DNA of 64,000 nt, from contig PDHQ01000039.1 of assembly GCA_003339415.1 (NCBI GenBank), positions 124,001 to 188,000 on the forward strand. Reading direction: 5' to 3'. The stretch's first letter is position 1. Each line of letters opens with the position of its first letter. The notes beneath the pieces were generated by a model that saw only the letters and a program-made list of their open reading frames with translations, ran no database searches and was not told where the DNA came from. The position numbers were made by a program, and so were the translations under genes. Positions 22,052 through 35,650 of this stretch are shown one piece after another. Origin of the DNA: Ophiocordyceps camponoti-saundersi (nom. inval.) (lineage: Eukaryota; Ascomycota; Sordariomycetes; Hypocreales; Ophiocordycipitaceae).

Positions 22052-23433
22052 ATGGAGGAGATCCTCAAAGCAGTGCCGGCCGACGGGTCGTCCATCATGC
22101 CGCTCCTGGCCCCGCACCTCAGTCGACATCTTCTGTTCCCGCTCATCCAGTTTGAAGGCGACAAGGCCGAGGAGAAGGGCGACGAAGAGCGGGCCAAAAA
22201 GATCCTATCTGGCAAAATCAAGCTTCTGGAGGACACGAACATGACCGACTATGTTGCGACACTGTACTGCGAGCTTCACAACGCGGCGAATCCTCCGGTG
22301 GAGTACAGTAAGAAGAGACAGGAGGTACTGGCGCAGCTTGAGAAGTACGAGCAGGCGACGGCCAAGATTGCCGATCTATTGACGCAAGACGACGTCGTCA
22401 ATGGGTTGAGGAGCGACAAGGTCGCCAACTTGGAGTTTCTGAAGAATCAGCATGGGGTAAGATGGCATGATGTCCCAAATTTCCCCTCCTCACTCGACTA
22501 ACCAATCGTCTCTGCTAGGTCACCATGGACATGGTCAACGCGCTCTACGACTTTGGCCAGTTCCAGTTCCGCTGCGGCCAATACGGCCCGGCTGCCGACA
22601 TGCTCTATCAGTTTCGCGTGTTGTCGACTGACAACGACAAGGTCTCGGCCTCAACATGGGGCAAACTAGCGTCTGAGATCCTTTCGACCAACTGGGAGTC
22701 TGCCGTGGACGAGCTCAAGAACGTGCGCGAGGGCATCGACACAAAGCTCTTCAGCAACCCCCGGGCGCAGCTCGATCACCGCACTATGCTCGTCCACTGG
22801 TCTCTATTTCCTCTCTTCAATTGGGATGGGGCCCGCGAGCCCATACTTGACGTCTTCTTCTCCGCCGCCTATATCAACACTATCCAGACTTCTTGTCCGT
22901 GGATCCTGCGCTATCTGATAGCCGCCGTCATCACTGGCCGCACCCGCGCGCGCAACAGCTCCATCCAGCAGAAGCAGCTCAAGGATATCATCCGCTACGT
23001 TCGTCAGGAGGCCTACGAGTACGTCGACCCCGTCACCCAGTTCATCCACGCCCTGTACATTGCCCACGACTTCGACGCCGCCCGCGACGCCCTCCGCATG
23101 GCCGAGGAGGTCTGTCGTTGCGACTTCTTCCTGGCCTCCTCGGCCGACGCCTTTGTAGGCGCCGCCCGCCACCTCATCTGCGAGAGCTACTGCAAGATCT
23201 TTAGCCGGATGAACATTCGCGATCTCAGCGGCAAGCTCGGCCTGAATCCTGATGAGGGCGAGAAGTGGATCGTCAACCTGATCCGCGAGACGCGACTCGA
23301 TGCCAAAATTGATAGCAAGGACGGAACCGTGGTGATGAACCACCCGCCCAACAACGTTTATCAGCAGGTCATTGAGAAGACCAAGGGAGGCTTCTTCAGG
23401 ACTCAAGTACTCAACGCCGCCGTGTCGAAATAG
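22052..23433 (+). CDS. INT6: translation initiation factor eIF3 subunit e
   Basis: Predicted 439 aa in two exons (22052-22456 and 22519-23433). The 62-nt intron has a GACTAACC branch site. Family landmarks: [16 protein letters not shown] near the start, [29 protein letters not shown] across the splice, [28 protein letters not shown], and the C-terminal PCI domain ([39 protein letters not shown]). eIF3e is a PCI subunit of the eIF3 scaffold that recruits mRNA to the 43S complex. The start at MEEILKAVP is preferred. An in-frame extension of 36 codons from 21944 is possible but looks like leader. It is paired head-to-head with mL49. Confidence 0.95.
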
Positions 23434-24193
23434 AGAGGTTTTTTTTTCGTTTCCCGGTTGAGACATACTACTTCTTTTCCCATCACACTGGAAGCCTCGA
23501 TGACGAGACACACTAGACGCCTTGAAGACGATAAGGGGAGCTGACAAGGGGCGCCTGGTGCAAGCCTCTCCATGAACCTTATAAAACTTTCTCATTTCTG
23601 TTCTTGTCAACTCCTATCTCTTGTTTCCTCATTTTCCCTTTCTGTCGCTTCTTGGAGCTGAGGCATATCGAGATAGGTTTACGCCCTTATCGTGGAGAGG
23701 AATCGGTCGCTCCGGACGAAGGGCGGACCTGGTGGAGAAGATTATCCAAGAAGAGAAAACCAGGAGACCCTCTACTGATGCAATTTGCATTATATGGCGT
23801 TTATTTCACGTGTCTGGACCAGAGGGCAGTGGTGTGAAGGGCAAGGGGGAAAAGGGGAGGAGTTCGTGAGCGTTTCTGCCGTCATGCTCTGTACAGTGGC
23901 CAAAGGGGCTGGGAAAGAAAAGCGAGGTGAACAGCGACGATCAAGGCGAATGAAACTTGATCTATCTATCTGATGAGAGACTGTTTACTCCTTTCCCTGC
24001 CTTGGTTTCCTTGTCGTATCTCTGCATACTTCGCGAGAGGCGTCGTTATTCGCTCTCTGGTCATGATATATTCATTGCCCCCTGCCCAAAGAAACAGGGG
24101 GCGATTCAGTATTCAAACACCAAGCCTCACACCCGTACCGCGCATCACCAGGCGTGCCGTGCTGTAATCATCAGGTTGAAGCCCACAGCCCTC
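23434..24193. other. convergent 3' flanks of eIF3e and APC1
   Basis: 760 bp. It contains short open frames without recognisable similarity. It probably holds the two 3' UTRs. Confidence 0.4.
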
Positions 24194-27100
24194 CTATGGC
24201 TCACGAGCAGCGACCCAAACTAGGCCCTTGAGTCGCTCAATGGCCCCGTCTCTCATCCACCAGGCAACGCCGTCTTCATCCTGCGGCTGGAGGTGAAGGT
24301 CCTCGTCGTCGGGAAGAAGGCGTCTGTGGCGAATGGATTCCCACTCGAAGAGAAGACGGATCCCCTCCAGCCGTTCCCGATCGGCAGCTAGGACGATGCC
24401 GTGCTCTAGCTCGAGGCGGGCATCGAGCGATGATACGGCGTCGGGTTCGTTCCGGACCGAGTCGTCCAGTAGGGAGACCCTGTCTGCGTCGGGGACGGCG
24501 CGTAAGGACGGGAGGCGGAAAAGCCATTCTAGCGGTGGAGAGGCCGGGTCCGAGTCTCGGCCGAGGGCGCCTAGCGTGGAAGGAAAGAGGCGTTGGCGGG
24601 GAGGTCGACGACGGAGGTGGAGCGTAAGTGTTGAGGCGAAGGAGCTTCGGGTGCTTTCGTCGGAGAGGTCGAGCGTGACGTCCCAGTACTGCGGGCCACA
24701 GTTTGTAGAAAGGGAAGCAATCTGGTCAAGGGGAGGGAGGAGGCAGGGTGTTGTGCGGGAGAGGAGGCTCGGATCGAGGCTCGTCGTCGAGCCGGGCTTG
24801 AGGCCGATGCGGATGGGGACCGATACGGGCTGACGGGTGAGCACGTCCTTTGCCACGAGACAGCGCTGCTCCGCTGCGAGGACCCAGAAGTAGCGCAGGG
24901 CTTGAAGGTGTGAACGGTTGTCCATGACGTTGGTCGGGAAGACGGGGTAAAAGGCCAGGAGGAGGGCGCCGATGGCCATGTTGCTGGATCCAAAGGTGGC
25001 CGTGCCGCAGCCGAGGAAGAGGGCGCCGATGGCGAGATGGGCAGCGAGGTGGGAGCCATAGGGCGTGTCGCCGTCTTCGCGGCCGTGGAGGGCACGAAGA
25101 CGACGGAGGATGAGGATGTCGCCTGTGCCGGCCATGACGATGGAGCACGAAAGGGCGACCATGTCCTGACACATTCTCGCGTTAGACCTTGCCAGCTCTT
25201 CGTCGTAGGACGGAGCCGAGTCCGGCGGCACCAGGGCAGAGATGCGCATGAACTGGTCCAGGTAGTGAAGGAGCAGGTCCCTGACTGTCGTCGACGCGCT
25301 GCCGGAGAAGCGCAGCGCCAGAGAGAAGCAGAGCCCTGCGAGGATGCTGAAAAGGGGCAGGTCGACGGACCGCAGCTTCGTCACGTCCGTCAGCTTGTGC
25401 CGGCAGCGGTACGGCGCCGGCAGGCTGTCGTGCACCCAGCCGAAGGAGGGTTCGACTTTGGACCAGAGAATGAGGTTCTTGGCTACGGTCCGGAGGAGGA
25501 GAATGTCCGGACGCACGTAGTCGAACTGGAGGACCGAGTCCGGCACGTCAATCTTGCGGGCCACTATCTGGTCCTCCGACTTCATGAAGATGAGAGTGAT
25601 GGCCATGACGGCCCCCGCCGCTGCTCTGTCGAGGACGTTGACGATGTCCACGTTCTTGGTCGCCGTCGCGTGCGCTATGAGCTTCTCCGTCATGTGCATA
25701 TCGTGGAGGCCCTTGAGATCGCCGCCTTTGCCGAGGTTGATGAAGCCAAGGGAGAAGCCAGCAGCGAGCCGGTAGCACTCGTTCCTCAGCGGCTCCTCTT
25801 CGTTCTCATCCTTGGCATGCTCAATCTCCGAGAGCATGATTTCACTCATCCGTCGATGCTGGCTGTTGCAGTACAAGAGTCCGATGCCCATGATGGCCGA
25901 CGTCTGCGTCAGCGGCGATAGGTTCAGCTCGGCAGCCCCTCGAGGCAGCATTCGCGTAGCATGTACCGACAGCAGACGCGTGATGAGCGAGTCCATGGTG
26001 CCTTGGTACGAGGCTGCAAGGCCCAGCAGCAAGCCAACCGACGTCATGGTGTGCTTGGGCGTGAGATACTTAAAAGCCACCCACTTGGCCACGTCCTTGA
26101 GGTGTCCATTGAGGCCGAGGGCAAGCAGAAATCCGGCGTGTCGGTTGCTCAGCTCTTGGCCCGGCTTGTTGTAGAGGATCCAGGATGTATCGATGCCCTT
26201 TGCCTGTGGCGAAATGGCTAGGCCCGCGGCGACCCCCTGATGGAAGAAGCCCCAGCACACCTTTTCCTCTGTAAATAGCGTCTTGTCGACGCCGACTGTC
26301 ACGTTGGCCGGTTTGACCACGCAATTGAGGTTGAAGCCTCCGACGGGAAAGTTTTGCGTGATGAGGGGATAGCGTAAACTGTAGTAGAGCAACGCTCGGC
26401 CAGCCGGTATGGCCAAGGTGCCCATCGCGATCCGTGAGACGAGCTCCTTTTGCTTCTCCAGGTATTCGCTCTCCGGCCAGCTTGGATCGGGATCGAAGCG
26501 GATTACTCTCGCCTTGTGGGTTGATAACAGGTCCTGTGCCTCGTTGAGTCGGCGATCATCCTTGAATAAAGCGCGGATGACGGCCTGGCGCTCCGTGCCC
26601 TCGCCCTCGTCGTAACCGATGTTGTTCGTCTCCTCTAGGCTTTGGCAGAGCAGCCGATAATCCCAAGCGGCAGTGTGCGTGGGCGCCTATTAACCGGTTT
26701 TATTAGTACGGCTACGTCAGAAAAATCTACTTCTCACTCACCAAAATGCTAGACATGGGGTTCCAGGGCCGTTTCTTTGGACCGAGAGCCAGGCTGATGT
26801 CGCCGCGTTTGACCAGTTCCAACAGATCGGGCGTCCAATCCGAGGGCGGATAGGGTTGACAGAGGGATATCGCATCCTGCAACGGAACCAGGATGGCCTC
26901 TGGCAGCGTCTCCAGTACTTGATGCGTGATTCCGCAGCTCTTCATCGCTTCCACCATCTGGGCCGCCGTCGTCCGTGACCTGACAAGCTTGAAGAATCGC
27001 TTGAACATGAAGATGCGGGGATTGAACGAATCCCAGCGACGATCCTCCAGCTTACGGGCCTCGGAATGCCGCCAATGAGTCGAGTAGATATCAGCCAGCG

Positions 27101-30026
27101 TGAGGAAAACCACTCCACGGATGCCCATGAGCCGAGACTGTATCCATTCAAAAATATCCGGCCGTGCTGGCGGCTGAGGCATCGGCGGCGTCAAGTTGAA
27201 TTCTAGTGCATCGTCAACTACCATCTCCAACACTCCTGTAAACTGGACCTTACCAGCGTCGAATTTGGGTTCAACGTCTTCCTGGATCCCGAGCTCGTAT
27301 ACGGACGAGAAATTATACCACTTGAGCCCCCGAGCGATCTGACACAGCAGCACCCTCAGGTCAACTCTTCCAGGCGAGAGGTATTCAGGGGTGGTAATGT
27401 CGAGCTTCTGTTCCTCGAGTAGTAAGTGTAACGCCATGAAAATGTCGACAGCCGCTTTACGGCGACTATCAAACCCTTTGTCACGGGCAAAGGGCATATA
27501 TCCTGACGAGCCCAGAGCACTGTCACCTAATGATGATGACAGAAACTCCTTGGCGTATGTAATATGTCTGAGAAGGAATTTGGGGGTGAAGCTTTGATCG
27601 AACGATGAGGAATCGTCTGCCTCCTCGTCAAGAGCCCATTGCCAACCCCGGTTCATCATCCATACGGGACAGCCCAGAGCGTTTGCCGTTTCCCCCGTCT
27701 CCAAAGCCCTCCAATTTTCCGACTCCCGAATGGCCCCAAAGGAACCTGAAGCCGGTCTCTTCTTGCGAACGGGCAGACGCGCCGACTGAAAGGCCGTCGA
27801 CTCGACTCGTCCGAGAGAAAGGAACGAAGCGAGGAGAAGAATGGCAAAGGCAGACCACTCTACGTTGGCAACAGACTCTCCCTTGGCATGCAACCACTGC
27901 ATGACGTGAAGCCATCCGGCATGAATGCGTCCGGCAACAGATGATTCCAACACGCTTTTTGATATATCCAAGGCTCTGCGAACTTGTGGGCACACGGGCT
28001 GCAGCTGGATTCTTAGCTGGTGTTGACGTCCTTCCGTGTCCACGATGTCAATGACTCCGTGCTGTCTAGGATAGCGAATGCCGACGATGCCACCGTGACT
28101 GACGTCGATGACTTCTGACTTTCTATGCCCGACATCACGGTCTGCTAGCCTGCCGCGAAATTGCAGGCTCTTCGTATCATCAGTGAACAAGACTGATAGC
28201 GAGATTTTGGTCAACTCGATCCATGGAGCCTGAGCGCTGAGTTCGTGACGTCCGTCCACAGATTCGGAGAGAACCAGGATAACGGAAAGGCCTTCATCGA
28301 CTAGCTTGGAAGAGTCGACGACGTTGTGCACCTTCCACTGCTCTCGGGGCGTCAATGATGCCGATACATTCCCAAACTTTTCTTGCAACTTGGCGACTAC
28401 TGTCACCATCTGGAGCCGCCGCTCGACAGAGTCTTGAATACCGATGAGAATCTGCGTACGATTCTGCTCGTCAACAGCATATGAAGGAGCTACGAGAATG
28501 AAGACTTTGGCCTGGTTGCGAGCCGGTTGCGACGAGGTGGAATAGCGAACATTCGAATTGTCCACAGCAATCGTATGAACCCTGGTGAATTGGACCTCCC
28601 GTTGTAAGCCGTCAAAGTCATGATCGTCGAGCCCCATATTGTGAAGGCCGTCGTCTATGTCCATGCCGACTGGTGCTTCGAGCAAGCTTCCAAGGCTTGT
28701 ATGAATAGGATGATGGAAGCTGGCACTTGTACGTCCATATTCATGCCGTTTAGACGCACCGCTGTTGGGCACGAGTGGTGGCTCGGCAAAGCCTGGTCTC
28801 TCATGCGACGCGGAGAGGTCGGCTCGAGCCAGCATCGAGCTTACTCGACGAGAGCTTCGCCGCGGAGCACCAGAGGCATCGTTGTCATGCTGTTCAAGAG
28901 AAGAAACCAGGTCCAACGGCTTGTCGGCCCTATCGCTTTTACGCTGACGCTTTCCGGGCAACGGAGCCCCGAAGCTCTCGCGGAAGTTTTGTTGAACAGG
29001 GGTTGATGCGCCACTGGTGAAGCCCGGTTGCATGGAACTTCGGCGGCGGCCGGCTCTGTGCTTGGCCTTCCTGCGGTGGCTAACAAAAGGATCCTCGCGG
29101 CTCAGGTAGGTAAGCCGCCAGATAGAGTACGAATTGGTTTCGCGATTCACAGTGACGCCGAGTACAAGGGGTTCTTTAAGCAGTTGAGCGGATGCGACAG
29201 GAAGTTGGATGCGCTCAATGTGAAGAAGTTCCTCTACAGGATCCAAAAATGCTGGTCTTCCCAAAGTCGTCTTCCGTCCCGTACGGTGGCTCTGGAGTTC
29301 GGAGTCGGTCACGACCAGGCCGATATCCGCGAGGGGGTCGGTTAAAGACAATAAGCGCGGCCAGTGTGGTTCGGCATGCTCCATGGGGGAGTCCCACATG
29401 TTCTCCAATGTCGATCTAAGGCTGAAATTGAGGGCCTTTGGATTCCTCAAACCCTCTGTCGAGAAAGTCGACTGTTGAGAGGTATCCAAGGCATTGAGAT
29501 GTGACGAGACGAAGGAGTTTGGCGGGACACGAGGAAATTTGAGGGAGACGGGAGCCAGGTTGTCGGTCTTGGCCTTGCGCTGAATGATGACGCCAATGGG
29601 GCCAGCACAGGCGGATTCTACCTCGAACGGAATATGAAGGATATGGCTCGTTCCGGAGAGAAAGTAGACATGAGCCTGAGTCTCGAGAAAGACGACGAGG
29701 GCCTTTTCCAGTGGCGGAAAGCCAGCAGCTGGGGACTCAGAGGCAGCGCCATCAGATCTAGTGTCTTCGGACGTCGGAAAGTAAGACAGAAGAGCTTGAA
29801 TGACGGGTTCCTTTTCGAGGTCGAATCTGAAAATCCTGCGCAAGGTTCCGCCGCGACACCAGACGACGCTATCTCGGGTAACGAGCAGCTCATCCTCACA
29901 ACCATCGTCCGTAGTGATGTCCCAGGTGTAGGCGGAAGCTGGAGTGTCGGCGGGAATCAGCTGCTCCTGGATGGCGTAGCGCAGTCCTGACGGCTGATGC
30001 AGCCCCAGGGACTTGACCATAGCCAT
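24194..30026 (-). CDS. APC1: anaphase-promoting complex subunit 1 (APC1/BimE)
   Basis: Predicted 1925 aa in two exons (30026-26742 and 26686-24194). The 55-nt intron has a TACTAAT branch site. The N-terminal Apc1 beta-rich region starts MAMVKSLGLHQPSGLRYAI. A disordered basic/Ser-rich insert lies at about residues 325-450. The C-terminal third has proteasome/cyclosome repeats (LLLGLAASYQGT, AIMGIGLLYCNSQHRRMSE, AAGFSLGFINLGKG, AHLAIGALFLGCG). APC1 is the largest scaffold of the cyclosome, the E3 ligase that targets cyclins and securin for degradation. In Aspergillus the orthologue is BimE. Length and architecture fit the fungal family. The gene is head-to-head with VPS41. Minus-frame shadows with TTG starts are not genes. 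Confidence 0.93.
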
Positions 30027-30674
30027 GGTAGCTCCATAAGGCTCACGCGTTGAGCAGTGATGGTTTGATGCTCAGCGGCAAAACTACGGAAACCTTCTGT
30101 CGCCTGTGATGATCGGACGCGTCTACGGAGGACGCTTTCGAAAGACCTTGCCCGGCCAAAATTGACCCCTGTAAGAAAAAAGCAATTTATCATGTAAATC
30201 TGCAGGGCAGGTACTTCTATCCCACGCGTAGCCACTATAGGTAGTTCTCTCAGCGTAGTAAATTGCCGAATCCCAGCGCTTTATATGCTACCGATTAAGG
30301 GGCCAGGCCCTGAATAACTGCCCTAACGCTGTGATGGCAGGCCTATAGCCTAGATGTACTGTTATCTATATATTTGTGTAGGAATTCCTTCTTTCCGACA
30401 GGGATTATTTTATGCTGGGCAAAGTCTTTTGAAGGCGTCCTCCGTAGACGCGGAAGCGATGCCAGGGCTCGGCATTGGCCGATTACCTAATCGCAAGAAT
30501 CCTGAGGCTCTTGCCATTCCTGGAATGGGCTCCATGACGTAAGGCAGCTCTCTGCTCGCTCTTTCTGGCGACATGTCCATCAACCTGGAACCTACGGCGC
30601 CGAGCTCGTCTGCAGCTCTAGTCGGCACTCTTCTCCTGTCAGGAGTTTCGCTGCTTTTAGGATGAGCTGCTGCA
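30027..30674. promoter_or_regulatory. divergent promoter interval, APC1 / VPS41
   Basis: 648 bp between divergent start codons, AT-richer than its surroundings around 30230-30410. No protein-like frame is seen. Confidence 0.5.
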
Positions 30675-33600
30675 ATGACGGAACCAGAGAGACGCGCCTC
30701 CGAAGAATCTCCGCGACGCGCCGACGACGATGGCAATGGGGTCCAGCCCGTGTCTCCTGACAATGCGCATCGCGGCCGTCCCCAGCAGAGGCAGCAGGAT
30801 CAGGACGGTCGTGAAATTGTATCTGATGCCCAAGCGGGTAAGAAAGATAAAGGAAAGGCTGGGAAAGAGGACTCGACCAGCAGCGAGGATGACGACGACG
30901 AGGAAGAAGATGACGATGACGATGACGATGAAGAGGAAGACGATGAAGAGGAGGAGGAGCCGCAGCTCAAGTACGCACGCATGACGCAGCACTTGGCTGC
31001 CGTGTATCGCAATGGCGACGCGACCAGCACCTTTGTCGTTGCGGGCGACAAAATGGTCTGCTCTATTCCCCCTCTCCAAGTTTGCACGTTAGCTTTGATC
31101 TCACAATCCTCTAGATTATAGGAACTCATAATGGCAATATCGTTAGTTGCTCACGTCTCGTGTTCTCGGCTCGGACTAATCGTTTCACAGCACGTTGTTC
31201 AACTGCCAACCTTCCAGTCGCTGCGAGTCTACCATGCTCATTCGGCATCCGTCACGACCATATCCATATCTCCATTTCCGCCTCCACTACCTGGAGATAA
31301 AGCATACGCTCCTCTGCGTCAGCCGGCCTCTCAGGCTCGACAAGCAGAAACATCGTCACCAGCCGCGACTTCGAGGAGGACGAGAGAGATCCAGCAGTTG
31401 CCGAAGCTTCCCTCCAACGAGATCTACATAGCAACTTCATCAATGGACGGCAACGTTTGCATACAGTCTCTCATCGATGTCAAGGACGTTCAGCTGCGAA
31501 ACTTTGCTCGGCCGGTACAGGCCGTCGCTCTGTCTCCAGAATACAAGGTCGATCGAACTTATTTGTCAGGCGGCCTTGGGGGCCAGCTCATCTTGACAGT
31601 AGGTGGCGGCGCGGGACGAAGCACATCCACCACCACAGGAACTGCGGCAGCTGCAGCTTCGGGCTGGCTGGGTAGCGTGGGCTTAGGCCACAATACGGGC
31701 AAAGATACCGTCCTTCATTCAGGAGAGGGTTCGATCAGCTGTATAAAATGGTCCCTGTCCGGCAAGTATGTGGTATGGCTCAACGAATTCGGCATCAAAG
31801 TCATGCGCTCCAAGCTTCATCTCGAAAGTGGCGACTCGGATCACGCCTGGAAGCGGATGGCTCACGTAGACAGGCCTCAGACAGACGAGTGGGAGACCAT
31901 GGCAAGTGTCTGGAAAGGCAGAGCCGAGTGGATCGACGAGAAGACTATCGATACCGACGAGGTGGTGCCAAGGTCTTCTACCGATACCAGGCAACGAGAG
32001 CAGACCACGGCGGTAATGGAGCGGCTCCTTGTTGGCTGGGGCGGCACCATATGGATCATCCATGTTCATCCAGGTGCCGGGGTCGGCAAAAATGCTGGTC
32101 AAAGGGCACTCGGACGAGCAGAAATCGCCAAGATGTGAGTGCTGATGATGAAATTACAGGTCTAGATAGTTCTGACCGACGACAGATTCCGAATGGACTG
32201 CATCATCTCCGGCATTTCACTCTATACACAAGGGCTTCTTCTTGTCCTCGCATTCACCCCGGATGCCGACAACTCTCAGAGCAAGCAGGCGAGGGATTCG
32301 TCCCGCGGGTCGAGGCAACGCGCGCGCTCTGGATCGTCGCGGCCTCTGACGGATCATAACCCGCCTGAGCTGAGGCTTATCGATCTCGGCTCACAGACTG
32401 AGGTCGATAAGCTGAGCCTCAATATAAGTCGTTATGAGCGGTTATCTTCTGCCGATTATCATCTGGGCGTTCTACCGGCTCACACGGCTGCGTCAGCCGC
32501 GGCGTCCAAGGGGACCCTCGAGGCGCTCGCTGGCTTGGGCACTGATGTTTGGAACGCCGCCATCAACCCCAAGTCCCTGTTCAGCTCTGGTGCTAGTATA
32601 ATGAGCAAAGACAGTGGTGATGACGTGGGATCCAATTCCAAAGCTGCGAGTACTACCGGAACCATTCGATCCAGCAGGCCCACGGCGCTGGCCGCTCACC
32701 CGAGCTTGGTAAAGCCAGGGGCCAAGATATTCATCCAAAGCCCGTACGACTGCGTGCTAGCAACCAAGAGGGACCTGGCCGATCACCTGTCGTGGCTGTT
32801 AGAGAGGGAGCTTTACCAGCGTGCCTGGGAGCTCTTAGACGAGAACCCCGACGCTGTGAGCGTGTCGGCGGAGAAGACAGCAGACTTCGGATCGACGACA
32901 CCATCCAAGAATCCATCGGGTGCCGACGACTTTTACGACGACGAGTCGGCCATTGACACTTCTCACAAAGCCGTGATCTCCTACGCGGAAAAGGAGAAGA
33001 GACGGATCGGCGAGCTCTGGATTCAGGAACTCATCGAGGAGGGTAACTGGAAAGCGGCCGGGCAGGTGTGTGGCAAGGTTCTGACGACGCCAGACCGCTG
33101 GGAGAGATGGGTTTGGGCTTTTGCGGGAGCGAACAGGTTTGACGAAATCGCGTGTCACATGCCGGCACGACCGCTGCAACCACCGCTGCCGTCGACGATT
33201 TACGAGGTGGTCCTGGGTCATTATCTGCAGAACAACAAGCCGCGGTTTAGAGAGCTTCTGGCTACCTGGCCGACGGATCTCTTCAACGTCAGCATCGTCT
33301 GCACGGCACTTGAAAATCAGCTCAAATTTCGAGACGTTCGAGAGGATAGCATTGACGAAGGCGTCAAAGGTAGAGACTGGCGAATCGTCATGCAGAGCCT
33401 TTCGGGACTATACGAGGTCGTTGGAAGGAACCGAGAGGCCCTGAAGTGCTACATCAAGCTTCACGATGCCGACTCGGCCTTCCGGCTGATCCGAGATGGT
33501 CATCTCGCCGAGGCGGTGGCGGACGACATCCCCAGCTTCATAGGACTGAGGGTTGACCCCGAGCGGCTGGAGGCTATGACAAAAGAAGACCTGGCGCGAG

Positions 33601-34712
33601 CGACGTCGGAAGCCATCACGCTCCTCGTCGACGAAGCGCAGCACGGCCTGGTACGGCCAGAGACGGTGGTGGAACAGCTCAGGGGCCGAGAGCTCGACCT
33701 CTACTTGTACTTCTACCTCAAGGGTCTATGGCGAGGCGAGGGCATCAAGGAGCGGACGGGTGAGACGATGGATCGCCTGGTCATGGACAGCCAGTCCCTG
33801 GTGGACGACTTTGCCGACCTGGCTGTGCACTTGTTTTCCGTAAATGACAGACCGATGCTCATGGAGTTTCTCAAATCGTCTACCTCGTACACGTTTGAAA
33901 AGGTAAAGCGATGAAGTCGAGGACGCAGGTTCGGAAGGGAAGGCTGACGACGACAGGCTGTCCAAGAGTGCGAGGACTTTGAGTATCATGACGAGCTTGT
34001 CTATCTCTACTCCAAGACGGGCCAGACGAAGCGCGCGCTCTTCCTCATCATCGACGGGCTGAAGAATGTGGAAAAGGCCATCGAGTTTGCCAAGGAACAG
34101 GACGATCCCGACCTATGGGAGGACCTGCTCAACTACAGCATGGACAAGCCAGCCTTCATCCGCGCCCTGCTCGAGCAGGTCGGCACCGCCATCAACCCAG
34201 TGACGCTGATACGGCGTATCCCGGAGGGACTGGCGATTCAGGGCCTGAGGGAGGGGCTCACGCACATGATGAAGGAACACGAGCTCCAGCACAGCGTCAA
34301 CTCTGGAGCGGTGCGTGTGCTACGCAGCGAGCTGGCGGCGGCGCAGAACGAGTTGCGGGCAGGACAGCGGAGGGGGATCAAGTTCGAGGTGGTGCCGCCG
34401 ACGGAGGCTGCGAGAGAGGGCAACGGGATGGCAGCAGTCGACAGTCGAAAGCCGAGGCCCGGTCGATGCGCGAGCTGCGGCGGGCCCTTGACGGAACTCG
34501 AGACGGAAACGCTGCTGGGCTTTGCTTGCGGACACGTCTTCCACGTCAGCCACCTGCTGGAGATGCTCCACGAAAGGCCGGAGACGGGATTCGACGCTGG
34601 CGATGAGGGAACGGAAGAAAGACGACATTCGGTGGGCATCAAGGTTATGAGGGCGAGGCTGCTCAGGGACAAGGTCAAGGGCGGCTGTCCGATCTGCCAG
34701 GTGAGGGAATAG
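30675..34712 (+). CDS. VPS41: HOPS complex subunit Vps41
   Basis: Predicted 1274 aa in five exons: 30675-31055, 31115-31141, 31191-32134, 32186-33902 and 33957-34712. The first exon encodes a disordered head with a long Asp/Glu run (about residues 72-96), then YARMTQHLAAVYRNGD. Exon 2 is only 27 nt and encodes IIGTHNGNI, which completes the first WD40 strand before HVVQLPTFQSLRVYHAHSAS. A beta-propeller runs to about residue 520, followed by a clathrin-heavy-chain-type helical repeat. The C-terminus is a RING-H2-like finger from about residue 1194 (RCASCGGPL, FACGHVFH, GCPICQ). Vps41 bridges vacuolar membranes in HOPS-dependent fusion and in the AP-3 pathway. The first donor, GTCTGC, is weak; it is chosen because it gives the family sequence. 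Confidence 0.92.
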
Positions 34713-34950
34713 GTATGTATGAAGGAAGCTCTGGAGAGGGTTGGGTGAATACCATTAATTTCAGTCTACTTGATTTCGACTCGACTTCTTTTCTTCTGCT
34801 TCGTCCTGTTGACGAGAGCATGCCTAGGTACAAATAGCAGGATTTATGTTGCCGGGCTGGCACGATGCAAACCATGTACGATATCGGGAGACTTGGCGGC
34901 CTCCCATGCTAAGGACAAAGGGAAGATGTTGGAGAGAGGGAATCGGCTTC

Positions 34951-35650
34951 TCAGAAGAGGAAAGCGACGGCCATGGCTCCGGCACCGACGGCAACGCCAC
35001 GCATGACGCTGACAGTGTTGCTAGCACCCGTCGACGTGGGCATGGGCGAGTAGGTGCTGGTCGAGGGCCAGTACTGGACGCTCTCGGTGGCGGTGAGGAC
35101 CTTGCGAGTGGTCGGCATGGACGAGTTTCCGCGCGTCATGGTGGTCTCAGCGCCGACGTCGGGCTCGGTAGCGGTGGCCTCGGGGGAGAAGCTGATGGGC
35201 GTCTCGACCGATCCCTCAGCCGAGTAGGCCTGGATGGAGGTGCCGACCTTGAGCCCCGTGCTGGGAGCGGCCTCGCCCGAGCCCTGAGTCGAGGTCGAGA
35301 GCTGGCAGTTGATGGAGCGCACGACGGTGCACATGTTGACGGTATAAAGAACGGAACCTGGGACAGCGATCAGCCAAAATTAAACTCGCTTCTCATCAAA
35401 GATGGAAGAAGAGGAAATGGTGTTCTTACCGTCAGCAGTCATGGAACCCAACTCCTGGGGGGCCAAGGTCTCAGTCGTTGAGTTATTGGCTGCGAAGTCT
35501 GGTCAGTTACGATATCGTCTCTCTTAACTTTTGTGAGGGGAGGAGAAGGAAAGGGGGAAAAATATAAAACTCACTGTAAGGCTCGACAGCGCTGGCGACG
35601 GTGGCAAGGCCGGCGGCCATGAGAAGAACGTTGGCGATGGCAGCAGGCAT
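34951..35650 (-). CDS. small predicted GPI-anchored secreted protein
   Basis: Predicted 180 aa in three exons: 35650-35575, 35489-35430 and 35357-34951. The introns are 85 and 72 nt. Residues 1-22 form a signal peptide (MPAAIANVLLMAAGLATVAS). The mature part has two visible Cys (NMCTVVRSINCQ) and an N-glycosylation sequon (NNST), and is Ser/Thr/Pro-rich. The end is hydrophobic after a small-residue stretch (GASN, then VAVGAGAMAVAFLF), as expected for GPI addition. The family is not recognised. Likely location is plasma membrane or cell wall. A GPI-dependent surface protein could be a client of Cwh43, but that follows from biology, not from linkage. Confidence 0.75.

Noticed and set aside
25037..25921. 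294-codon plus-strand frame
   Set aside because: Antisense to the APC1 repeat region; a codon-bias shadow.
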